Shown here in pieces: positions 8,845 through 18,427 of a stretch of DNA of 27,187 bases (the stretch's first letter is position 1; every line of letters begins with the position of its first letter). The stretch is from NCBI GenBank assembly GCA_015501585.1, contig JADNRY010000768.1, positions 1 through 27,187 of the forward strand, written 5' to 3'. The translations under genes and the position numbers were made by a program. The notes under the pieces are model-generated. The model was not told where the DNA came from. It did not search any database and saw nothing but the letters and a program-made list of their open reading frames with translations. This DNA is from Rhodocollybia butyracea (taxonomy: Eukaryota; Basidiomycota; Agaricomycetes; Agaricales; Omphalotaceae).

Positions 8845-9211
8845 ATTGAAGAGATACACTGTAATCGCCTCTTGAAGGTACTAAATTGTCGGAGTTCTAT
8901 TCAATATGGCGTATTCAAGAAGATAAGAAAAACAACTAGACCGTTAGCGTTTGCGCGCGTCAGGAAGACGAGGATGCAGAAATGCTGCCTTCAAGCTGGA
9001 TGGTGAGCACAAGTCTTGGTACAAGTAGGAGGTGCATAACCAAAGTTCAAAGACAGACCTCAGATAAGAAAATGCACAGTGGGCGGTTCCGTTCAAGGTG
9101 AGGTCGACTCAATTACTAGTCTAACGTAATCTAATCTTTCTGTCACATGGCCGGCCGTCATGGCTGTGCGTTTTGTTTGACAAAACAAATATCGGATAAG
9201 TATTTCACGCT

Positions 9212-9494
9212 CTAATCGAACTGTTGCCTGAGGAGTTGTCTAGTTTGCTGACCAGAGGATTGAAAAAGTAGACAGCGTGAAGGCAGAGCGTGGGAGTTTA
9301 CCACTATGCAGCGCATGCATAACGCGAATACTTGAAATATTGAAAAAAGACTTACCGTTGTACTTTATACGCGCAGCGGTCATACGGTGGTCACGACGCA
9401 ACGACGACAGATACTGCAGTGAAAGCATTTCTTGACCTTGGAATTGACGAGGGGCTTTCAATAACACAGAAGACGCAACCGAGTTATTTGACAT
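9212..9494 (-). CDS. Small hypothetical two-exon protein
   Basis: The family is not recognised. ATG at 9494 starts exon 9494-9356. The intron 9355-9304 has a good donor (GTAAGT) and ends CATAG. Exon 9303-9212 continues in frame to TAG. The 76-residue product begins MSNNSVASSVLL, is rich in serine, glutamine and arginine, and ends with QQTRQLLRQQFD. It has no transmembrane segment. The clean phase across a canonical intron is the only evidence that it is a gene. Confidence 0.35.
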
Positions 9495-9713
9495 GTAGAT
9501 TTTCTCCTCTTTTTCCCAGCTGCAACCATTGACCTCAAACTAACCGGTACCTTCATGGACGGAAAGAGGGAAATTAAGCGCTGGAGATTTCAAATCTCCA
9601 ATCGGGCCGCTATTATCACATACGTTCCGATAAATATGTTCCGATAAACACGACAAACATGAGTGTTCAAGCTGCTTTTTCTGTACAAGCAAGTACTAAG
9701 TACCGAGTGCTCA
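9495..9713. other. Short intergenic stretch before the TIR element
   Basis: It contains a small tandem repeat (GTTCCGATAAA twice near 9625-9650) and is otherwise featureless. Confidence 0.35.
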
Positions 9714-10555
9714 GCCCCAGTGAGAAGTCGGTCAAACCGGAGCGATTAGCAGGGATTGCCTGCTATTCAATTGACATTTTTCAGTAGTGAAACGATGTCA
9801 GTGTTTTTCAATGATTCATATCGTTTTGCTGTTTGTTTTTACTTGCTAACCAAGAAGGCGGTCACGTTAAGTCCAATTGGTTGAGTGACAGACATACGCC
9901 GTTATTCTTTCTGTCTTTCTCCCAATTCGAACCGTTCAAGTTGTCTACGCGTCTCTCTTCGCTCCTCAAAGTTTTCAAAGCAAGTGCCAAGTAGTGCCAT
10001 TACCTCAATTGTTGCAATGGTAGTCAAAGCTCGCTTTTACCTTCGCTCAGTCCTATGCTCAGAGTCAAGAGTCTCAACATGATGCTTTGGGCCTGGCTTG
10101 GTATCTTCTTGGACCTCAATGAATTATTCCTCAGCTACTCAATCCATCTTCTTCAATTGCCATCAAATAGTCTGGTGTCGAGGGAGAGCCGCAAAACCTA
10201 GGTTTCATTGTGTGCCACGTAGTCAGTGTACTATACCTTCCTTATACATTATGTACCATTATGTTCTATTCATCTACGACTTTTTTAAATACATGTTTTT
10301 TTCAGCTTTATTTGAATTGTAGTAAAGTGAAAAGAATTGAGAGATATTACGATTTATTACGATTCACTACGAATTGCTATGAATTACTACAAATCCATAT
10401 TGAAACGATACCAACCATTTTCATTCGTTTTCATTCTCTGAAGATCGTTCCATATCGGTGTATGCTTGTTTTTTAGTTTCGTAGCGATCGCTGTCAAAAC
10501 AAATCGACATAAATCCCTACAGATCACTCCCGTTCGCCGGACTTCTCACTGGGGC
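9714..10555. mobile_element. Non-autonomous TIR DNA transposon (MITE-like)
   Basis: Bases 9712-9757 and 10512-10557 are inverted repeats matching at 37 of 46 positions without gaps, including an exact 17-bp run GACTTCTCACTGGGGCT. Immediately outside a GCCCCAGTGAG start there is TCA on both sides (9711-9713 and 10556-10558), a candidate 3-bp target duplication as made by PIF/Harbinger-type transposases. If the ends are drawn at CAG instead, the start would look hAT-like, but no 8-bp duplication fits. The interior (about 840 bp) has no transposase-like frame, so the element would depend on an enzyme made elsewhere. The superfamily is inference. Confidence 0.65.
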
Positions 10556-10560
10556 TCAGC

Positions 10561-10993
10561 TTCTAGCTCAAGACCAAGCGCTTCTTCTGCACAGCTCGCT
10601 TTGCTTGAGTACCCGAACGCTCTACCGAGCCTATTCTCAGCTCCAATTCCAAGATATTCCATCACCTCTTGTCTTCCTCTCGCTTCCTTCCTAGCCCCGA
10701 AAGAAATAAAAAGCAGTCTTCGGAGCCAAAGTAGAGCCCTTAGAGTCTGGACGTGTATAGACTCACGAGCGCAATAATCAGTGGGGAGAATAAACAGATG
10801 TCGTGGAGAGGGAGAGGCTGGAGCCTCCCCACTGCTCAAGGTACCGAGTCGGCGATTAAGTTTGTATTCTAGCTTAAAACCAAGCCCCTCTTCTGCGCAT
10901 TGCCTGAGGAATTGAACGTCTTGCCAAGCCTTTCCTCACACCCAAGATATCTTGTGTTCATCTTGTGTTCGTCTTGTGTTCGTCTTGTCTTCC
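10561..10993. repeat. Imperfect direct repeat pair (about 110 bp)
   Basis: Copy 1 (10561-10680) and copy 2 (about 10867-10993) share, in the same order, TTCTAGCT, ACCAAGC, CTTCTGC, GAACG, and CCAAGATAT then CTTGT. Copy 2 ends in an 11-bp tandem array (TCTTGTGTTCG about four times, 10950-10993). No gene is convincing here. Confidence 0.45.
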
Positions 10994-12399
10994 TTCTATA
11001 TAGCCCAATAACCTTTGTATACTATACTTACATAGACCTTTCATTAAACAGCGACCACCTGACCGGTTTTTCCTTCCTTCCATTTAGATTCAGTCTAAAA
11101 TTATACGCAAGTTACTATCGCCGCTTCTTCGTACAATTCGGAGTCACTCTTGCAACGATGCAAATTGTGCGAACGCATTGAAACCCGTTCCTTTAGGCTT
11201 TTGGATGCATCCGCGAGCGCTGAGGCGAAACATATCAAGTATCATACCACAACCTATATAACATCGGACAATATACCGTACGATACACTGTACTCTACAG
11301 CACATCGACAGGCTGACCAGTTGACAAGTGCACCGCGCGCGCATACAACAGCAGACGACCCAAACTCGATTAAGCAGGAGTATCCACGGCGCCATGGGTG
11401 TAGCCTACATAAAAATCGCAACATATACAATCTTATATATATATGTACCAATTCCCCCGACCTCGGCTGTTCCTCGAGTTCTAGGCGTCTGGACGTACAT
11501 TTAATTTTTTGACGCAGGACAAACGCTGGAGGTCCCATTCTGGGGACCGGTGATGCCCGAAGGTTGATCCCGCAGTCAGTGACTCACTACGAGTTCAAGA
11601 GTTATGAGTTCGCGGTCGATCTTTTCAGAGGCACGAGCAGTGGCTGAACGTTGAAGCTTGAAGCGTGAAGTCAGCGTTAACTATAAGTCGGGGGCTTTTC
11701 AGAGGTACAGGGCAAGGGGCAACTATAAAGTTCAACGAAGCACTTGAAGCTTGACTGGAAAACCACAGCACTGGTGAAACGTGCAACGTGACAGTTCACG
11801 TTGGTGATACGATGGAATTTAGATGCGGCGTCGCTCGATGTCGAAGAGACCTTGTGACTGATGCAAGTAACTGATGAGCTCGACACGGAGGCAAGCGCTA
11901 TAAGAGGCTATGAGTAAAACATATTTTAGAGTTTGGATCTCAATGAATCTCACAGGAGTCAGGACCATGTTGTGACGTTGTCGACTCGGAGGCTTTGCTT
12001 CAAAGCGACATGGGGTCTAGTACTTTCGAGAGGGGGGTGCAGCTGTACTGTATAGGTACATATAATTCTATTCTTAGTATCCTTCTTGGAATGAAATTTC
12101 TTATGCGCCAAGTACCTGTCCTGACTCCTCTGCGCCACCACTCGGGGCCAAAGCGGGAGGAGCCAAAATGACGGGCCCGCAACAGAGATAGGACCGCCGC
12201 TCACAACAGCAACGGTAATGCAAACAGCGAGCAACGGCGGGCAACAGTGACTGATCCTTGACTGATCCTTTCCTTGACTGATCCAAGTTATCCAAATTGA
12301 TCAAAGCTGATCAAAGCTGATCAAAGAGTCAATAATCTCTACATAACACTAGTACGAATATTGCAGCGCTAAACATTGACAATTTTAGGTTTTAAACAA
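10994..12399. other. Gene-poor region, short repeats only
   Basis: Open frames here look random in composition. A small duplication places CTTTTCAGAGG at 11620 and about 72 bp later at 11692, each followed by AACTATAA or CTTGAAGC-type words in different order. Around 12248-12328 lie tandem copies of TTGACTGATCC and then of AGCTGATCAA. Confidence 0.4.
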
Positions 12400-12410
12400 T
12401 TTAGTGTGCG

Positions 12411-12434
12411 GACATGCGGACATGCGGACATGCG
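12411..12434. repeat. 8-bp tandem repeat GACATGCG x3
   Basis: There are three exact copies in a row next to further G-rich sequence. Confidence 0.8.
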
Positions 12435-12637
12435 GGAGCCCTGCCAAATACAAATGAGCGTACTGCAGTCAGTCTCGCCCATGCGGGACCACGCAGCCAC
12501 AAATGTAAACTAGTCTCTCCAGAGCTGAAGCGCCAAAGGGAGCCCAAGGAAGCGAAAGAAACGGGCTTGCAGCTGGTTACAACTGGCCAAGCAATAGCGA
12601 CCCAACAGCGATACGACAGTGACTGATAAGTACTACT

Positions 12638-13206
12638 TAAGTACAAAACACAGCAGCGTTGGTGTGCACTTGTTAACATGTGATACTCCAAGAAGCAGCG
12701 CTTTATGCAATCTAGGAAGGCAATCGGAAAAGGAAAGAAGGACGACGAGGCTCTGTGGCTCAATTGGCAGGAGTCCCCATTTAAATATTCGAGGGTTCCT
12801 TTATTTAAGGAATAGTTATTCAAGGAACGGCCGTGGCCCGGTGGTTGGGGGCACGTACAGTAAGGGGAAGGAGAGGAAGGAGGACTCCAAACTTAGTACG
12901 AAGCGCAGCGGCAGCATTGGCTGCACCTATCAACAAGTGATACGGTCTGATACCACAAAAAAACAGCGCTTTATGCAAATCTAAGAATGAATCTAGAAAG
13001 GGTTCGAAAGAAGGAAAGAAAGAACGACGACGACGGGGGGGCTCTGTTGGCAGTTCTGGCGGCAGGAGAAGTCCCTATTCAAATATTCCAAAAATATCCA
13101 GATTCCAAGGGGGGGGTCTTTATTTAAGGAACAGTTATTTAAGGAACGGCGGGGCGGGGGTTGGGGGTACGTAGGGGAAAGTGAAGAAGGAGAGGAAGGA
13201 GGACTC
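12638..13206. repeat. Tandem direct duplication, 250-310 bp units
   Basis: Copy 1 (about 12638-12888) and copy 2 (about 12893-13206) share an ordered set of blocks: CAGCGCTTTATGCAA, GAAAGAA plus GACGACGA, GGCTCTGT, TTTATTTAAGGAA, AAGGAACGG, GGTTGGGGG, and GGAGAGGAAGGAGGACTC. Copy 2 differs mainly by longer G, A and CGA runs. No coding function is evident. Confidence 0.7.
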
Positions 13207-13390
13207 GACTCAACAGCGTATTGGCCTGGCGAGAGTCGAGGTGAAGTGTTAGCCCTACCAAACGTTTTCTATTTACAGTTGCGTCCACAGCCGAACTTGT
13301 TACGACGACTCGGAGGGAGGAGGTCCTAGGTTACCAAGCTCGAGTTTGCAACGAACTTGACACACTGGCGAGTCAGGCTGTACGGTGGAG

Positions 13391-13713
13391 GATCTCCCGC
13401 TGCGCAGACTCTCTTCCGACTGGGTTCCGACTGGCAAAAAAAAGGAGATGGATAAAAAATAGAGCAGAGATGTAGAGATCTGTTTATGTTTTAGTACGTT
13501 TCCTGATTCTTGATTGAGTGCATATGCGAACGCAAGTACGATCTCCCGCTGCACAGACTCTCTTCCGACTCTCTTCCGGGTGGGTTCCGAGTGGCAAACA
13601 AAGACGATGGATAAAAAAATAGAGTAAGTAGAGTAGAGATGTAAGTAGAGTAGAGATGTACTTGAGATCCGTTATGGTTTATTTTCAGGATGCGTACATA
13701 TGCAAACTCAAGT
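13391..13713. repeat. Second tandem direct duplication, about 150-170 bp
   Basis: Copy 1 (13391-13537) and copy 2 (13540-13713) both run from GATCTCCCGCTG through CAGACTCTCTTCCGACT, GGGTTCCGA, GATGGATAAAAAA and GTAGAGATGTA to GCGTACAT or GCATATGCGAAC words. Copy 2 contains an internal repeat GTAAGTAGAGTAGAGAT. Confidence 0.65.
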
Positions 13714-14819
13714 TCGCCGATCATTGGGTATGTTTTTGGCGTGGCGCTTCAGTGTTCAGTGTTCAGCGTTTCAGCGCCAGCGCTCGGGTCAGGGGGCTGG
13801 GAATTTGGTATCAAAAAGGGCTCGACTGGGACGCATCCAAACATGTAAAATTCCTATTTTTGTACACTTCTCTTCACACTTCTCTTCTCTTCTCTTCACT
13901 TCTCTTCACTTCGTCTCTTCTGTCATTTCACTTCTGTCATTCCTCTTCTGTCCACTTCATATCACTTTACTTTCGGAACCTCGACGAATTCGAACCCCGC
14001 CCTTCTGAACCTTCTTCAAAATGTTCCATCGCATCGCTTTTTAATCTCCTGGCTCCAATCCAATTCATGCCAGCTCCAATACTACTACGGTATCTTGATC
14101 TCATGTCAGAAGATATGTTAGAAGATATGTTAGAAATATGTATACCATATCAGATAGTATCAGATAGAAGAGATAGAACCTTGATCGTGAACGTTGGAGG
14201 TGTCGCAGGCTCCGGTACTAATAGGTACTATGTGATAGGCCGGTAATAGGCCGGTAATAGAGGTCTAATAGAGGAGAATAGAGGTCGGTCAGAGGTACTC
14301 ATAGGTACTCATAAGGTACTAATAGGTACTGATGGTATATGGATTTGGTATGTCTTGCGAGTTATCTGTGTATATTTATAGCATCTGGTACTTGCCAGGG
14401 ACTGGATCGGATGCGCATGCGCAAGGCGGGAGGGTGTAGAGTGTAGAAGGTAGAGTGGGCTAATAATAACTCATAATACCGATAAGGATAAGGATACTTA
14501 AGGATATAAGTGGTAGTGGTATAAGTTGGATATAAGGAGATGGTATGAATGATATGAATGAAAGAGGTTGGATATAAGGAGTTGGTATGAATGGTATGAA
14601 TGGTTTGAATGAAAGAATTTGTTTATTTCGTATTTCATTTCGTATTTCATTTCATTGTCGGGATAAGGCACCTGCGATACTTCGAGGAGCTTTCTTTATA
14701 CGTTATTTGGAGCTATATATGGGAAACACCAATTTCGAGTTTTAAGTATAGTATACACGAAAACAGCTAATCGTAGAACCAGCGCGGCGCACTGAAAGCT
14801 GGGACATCTACATCGGTAC
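13714..14819. other. Gene-poor region with pyrimidine tract and simple repeats
   Basis: A strongly pyrimidine-rich stretch built on CTTCTCTTCA lies at about 13860-13960. Repeats of AATAGGTACT, AGGCCGGTAAT and AGAGGT fill 14210-14340. An approximately 45-bp unit (GGATATAAGGAG...TATGAATGAAAG) occurs twice at 14527-14616. A 196-codon frame at 13656-14246 has no domain and follows the repeats, so I do not call it a gene. Confidence 0.4.
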
Positions 14820-16232
14820 CTACAGCGCGGAGATCTTCAAGCCCGCGTCTTCGAGCGCACGGAGGCGTTGTGTGAGTTTATCAGGAATGCGGGCGGCCCA
14901 GAGACGTCCGAGGTGGATCTGCTTGAGAACGGTTCCCGTGTGGGTGGCAGGGGATGGTAGTACGTGATTTGGGGTATTCGGGTTGAGAGTATTCGGGATG
15001 TGAGTATTCGGGCTATTCGGGGTGTTCTGGATATTCGGGGTATGGTTTTCCAGATGCTCGAATCTCGACTCGACGATCTTCACAACCACTTCAATCTTAT
15101 CGTGACTCGTGAGATCCCTCCGCGCACTACTCGGACTGGGCGTCCGAATCCCGAATTCGCGCAAAAAAGGCAACATCTGTCCTGGAGACGTAAACGTATG
15201 TGTATGTGCATCGTCGTCCCAAGGCGTAGATGTTGGCACCCAGATCAAGGTCATGAGGAGCCAGAGATCCATCTGGAGGAAATTCCACGCGCGATGGTCG
15301 ACGTCGCATAAGTCGAGTTTGGTGAGGGAGGGAGAGACGGCTTGGAGGAGCTCCATGAGGAGCTTGGAGTTGTAGGAGACGCCGTGGAGGGTGAGGGAGG
15401 TTAGGTGGCAACCGGAGCGAATGATTAGGGCAGTGATGCATGGGACGATGCCGTGGCTGAACGAAAATTCCTCCAGGCCGCCGGTGATGGAGAGGGTTTG
15501 GAGGAAGGGAAAGACGCAGTGGGTGATATCGGGACCGAGTGTTTCGAGGCGGCGATTGGCGCGGATGGTGAGAGAAGTTAGGAGGGAACATGTATAGGGT
15601 ATAGGGTCCCGGAATGAGAATTCGTTGATGCAATAGTTAAACGTGGCCGAAACGATGGAGGTAGATAGTCGGAGGGCCAAGTGCATCTCGTTTACATCAA
15701 TATTTTCCATTGTAAGGTGCTGGATCTGATGCCATGGAAATACTAGCTGGTCCAGGACATGGAAGGAGATGTCGAGAACGAGCGTGTGCAGCCTCGGCGA
15801 ATTAGACCATGTGAGTATGGGTTTAAGACTTTCCTGAGGGATGGTGGATTCAGGCATAAAAGTAAACGATTCTAGCATAGTTAGTTCGTTTCCCGCTTCA
15901 TTCCTCGGAAAAAAGTCCAGTTCGACGAAATGAACGGAGCGCCATCTATGTGCATGTGGCCACAGAATGTCAATTATAAGCGATCTGGCGTCTGGTACAT
16001 TGATGAAGATATCCAGCGGGCAAGCTGCAGACCTATCGATGAAAAGCGCAGTAAGATTTCTGACAGCCTCGGAGTGTGGGTTTTCGTATGCAAACACTAA
16101 GATTGAGGTCCATATCTGTGGAAGAGCCAGAGCCACAGCTCTCCAACGAGCAGATACATGGCTGAGCTCGAGCGGACTGCAGCCGAGAAAGATTTGGGCT
16201 AGAATCTCGTTGGGAAGGACATCAGTTGCCAT
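14820..16232 (-). CDS. F-box protein with probable leucine-rich repeats
   Basis: This intronless gene gives 470 residues. The N-terminal 40 residues are an F-box (LPNEILAQIFLGC, then LSHVSARWRAVALALPQIWTSI), which binds Skp1 in SCF ubiquitin ligases. The first Met sits only six residues before it, typical for Agaricomycete F-box proteins. The following 320 residues have spaced leucine-rich patterns (LHTLVLDISFHVL, LTSLTIRANRRLETL, ITALIIRSGCHLTSLTLHG), as expected of a divergent LRR substrate-binding part. A low-complexity insert of N/T/P residues (about 400-427, for example NTPNSPNTH) precedes the conserved-looking C-terminus. The ATG at 16232 lies 169 bp from the start of a divergent gene, so they may share a promoter. 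The substrate is unknown. Confidence 0.88.
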   Translation of the reverse strand: MATDVLPNEILAQIFLGCSPLELSHVSARWRAVALALPQIWTSILVFAYENPHSEAVRNLTALFIDRSAACPLDIFINVPDARSLIIDILWPHAHRWRSVHFVELDFFPRNEAGNELTMLESFTFMPESTIPQESLKPILTWSNSPRLHTLVLDISFHVLDQLVFPWHQIQHLTMENIDVNEMHLALRLSTSIVSATFNYCINEFSFRDPIPYTCSLLTSLTIRANRRLETLGPDITHCVFPFLQTLSITGGLEEFSFSHGIVPCITALIIRSGCHLTSLTLHGVSYNSKLLMELLQAVSPSLTKLDLCDVDHRAWNFLQMDLWLLMTLIWVPTSTPWDDDAHTHTFTSPGQMLPFLREFGIRTPSPSSARRDLTSHDKIEVVVKIVESRFEHLENHTPNIQNTPNSPNTHIPNTLNPNTPNHVLPSPATHTGTVLKQIHLGRLWAARIPDKLTQRLRALEDAGLKISAL

Positions 16233-16401
16233 TACTAAGATACCCTGTTCTCACGGATCGGCGAGTAAAATATCGCCGGCCAAAGCTTCTCGCGTTTCTC
16301 CCATCAACCGCCAACGGGAGTAGAAAATACTTAAAGATGCAGCGAATCACGGAACAGTTTACATCTTTTGCTTTCTCTCTGTTTACTTTCGCTCCACCAG
16401 C
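16233..16401. promoter_or_regulatory. Shared divergent promoter region
   Basis: These 169 bp separate the start codons of the F-box gene (minus) and the coiled-coil gene (plus). A pyrimidine-rich stretch (TTTGCTTTCTCTCTG) lies 20-40 bp before the plus-strand ATG, a usual setting for fungal transcription starts. No specific factor site is claimed. Confidence 0.45.
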
Positions 16402-18427
16402 ATGGCTCAGCTTTCGCAGAGCTTGACCACAGCAATCAACCAAGCTGCCCTAACTCTCGTCGAGCACGTCGCCAAAAAGGACAAGCTAGCGTTGGCAGAT
16501 GACTCTAGTGTCCGACGCTGGACTAAAAGCTTTGGACATGCAGTCGTACGTTCAATAATCTCTTTAATTTCTCTAATAATCTCGCTAATCTCGCTAACGA
16601 ACATCTCCAGGCAAAATACCGCGGCGTTGTCCGTATTATAACCGCAGAAACCGAAAAACCCTACACTGATTCCGACGACGTGAAGCATTCTCTTCGCGCC
16701 GCCGACAACTTTCTTCTCAAGCACGTACACTGGACATGGGACGAACGCTGGCTCGACGAACGATGGAAATCCGCTGCCCAGGAGCGCAAGAAGATCTGGG
16801 AAGAAGAAGAAGAGCGGCGGCGCAAGCAGAAGGAGGAGGAAGAGCGGCTGCGCAAAAAGAGGGAGGAAGAAAAAGACCGCGCCATTCTCGCAAAAGTCCA
16901 GGCGTTTCTCAACGCCGAAGTCCTCATAAGCGATTATCCTACTGAAGAAGAATGGGCTGTCCTCCGTGATGAGCCTCTAGCTGACGAACACGGCCCGTCA
17001 CCTATAAATCTTTTTGACCCCATCTTCGACCCCATAGACGACATGTCTTCTCCCCTCTCCGATCTCTCCACGTGCGTCGACTCGCGTTCTCCTCCTCCCA
17101 CCGCTCCTACTCCCCTCCAGAGCCCACGATTGCTCCCCGGGAAAATCCTAGATGATCTCGTTCCTCTCTCGCTCACGTCGGCTGACATTTCTCTTCTCGC
17201 GCACGCGAAATCAGATCATCATCCGAAGCTCCCAGGTCGTCGTGGGTCCGGCCCCGCCAATACTGCGGCCAGGCCCACCACAGCGAAACTCACGACCATA
17301 AGCCTGCCGTCGCCGCCCAGCGATGCCAGCCCCACAAACCCCACAAACCCAAACTCAATCGCCAACCCAATTCCAATCGAAATTGACATCGACCTCCCAA
17401 CAACAAATTCAACAAACCCAACAAACCCAGCCCAACCGAAAACGCGCACGTCGAAACCAACACTACCCGCGCATCCACAGGCTGTCAACGCAAAGGTGAT
17501 ATCCATGTGATTTTTCCCATATGGCTCCAAACGCTGACCGAATGCCTGGATTTGATCCCTTTGATTCCTTGAAATTTAGATGTCGCCGACGACAGGCCCG
17601 ATACACCCGATAGGGCCAACGCAAACGCAAACAGCTCAGATTGGGATTGGGAAAACGCAGATACCACCCGCAACACAGCCAACACCGTCATCACAGCCAG
17701 CACAGCCAACACCGCCAACTCAGACACTACCGCTAGCGCAGACGCAGATACAGCAACACCCCGTGGGGTGCGCAGGCCCCGTGATGTTGATGCTGATGCT
17801 GATGAAGATGATGATGAAGATGCTGATGAGAGCGAGGACGATGAATCTCTGTATCTGCGACTCGAAGGGGGGACGCTCATTGGCACCGGCCAAGTATATT
17901 GTACGTGGGATTTTTGGATCTCGTATATATGGATCTCGTATCTCATTTCGTTTTGTTCCTCCTTCCTACTCCCTATCTTTATCCCTATCTTTACACCCTC
18001 TCTACCCTCTCCTCTTTCCGCTTCCCTCTCCTCTTTCCTCGCTCTCCCTATCCCTCGTCTAATCCTCGCCCTACCCCCTTCTCCACAGCCCCCTCCTGCT
18101 CCTCCTGCTCCGCCTGCAACAGCAAAATGCTTCCGGCTAAACGCAATGGCCTCCTGCGCGCGCTGCTACCAGGAGCACATCAAGTGCCCGCTGGACAAAG
18201 AGAAAGACAAGCACGACAAACAGGCTAAACGCGATAAGCAGGAGAAACGGGAGCTACGCGATAAGCAGGAAAAGCAGGACAAGGTCGATCAGCGGGAAAA
18301 GCATGATACGCGAGAACAGCGGGACAAGCATGATAGGCTGGACAAGCAGGACAAGCAGGACAAATCGCGGCCACGGGCGAAGAAGCAGAAGACGAGCCAT
18401 GGGGTCGCCGTGGAGGTCGGCAACTAA
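16402..18427 (+). CDS. Charged coiled-coil hypothetical protein with K/D/Q-rich tail
   Basis: The family is not recognised. Exon 1 16402-16545 (MAQLSQSLTTAINQAAL...) and exon 2 16611-17495 join in phase across an intron of 65 bp. Exon 2 encodes a W-rich segment (HVHWTWDERWLDERW), a long E/R/K coiled coil (IWEEEEERRRKQKEEEE), a helical piece with YPTEEEWAVL, then a proline/serine/asparagine-rich disordered part. Exon 3 (17580-17893, very acidic, DVDADADEDDDEDAD) and exon 4 (18089-18427) join in phase across a 195-bp intron with a long pyrimidine tract. Exon 4 has KCFRLNAMASCARC-x6-C, perhaps a small zinc site, and a tail of repeated DKQ/EK units. Exon 2 to exon 3 is out of phase by the obvious splice 17496-17579. 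Either another donor (for example 17236) or a base indel is involved. If the phase-0 splice is used, a Thr/Gln/Pro-rich frame is read instead. Confidence 0.6.

Noticed and set aside
11150..11512. 120-codon plus-strand open frame beginning MQRCKLCERIE
   Set aside because: There is no recognisable domain, the composition is random, and no supporting introns or upstream signal were seen.
12740..12860. tRNA-like words (GTGGCTCAATTGGCAGGAG)
   Set aside because: No acceptor, anticodon or T arm could be folded, and the words lie in a duplicated non-coding unit.
13656..14246. 196-codon plus-strand open frame
   Set aside because: It runs through a tandem duplication, a pyrimidine tract and simple repeats. 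It has no domain, and its composition follows the repeats.
15127..15633. 168-codon frame inside the F-box gene
   Set aside because: It is a proline/histidine-rich shadow in another frame of the same strand.
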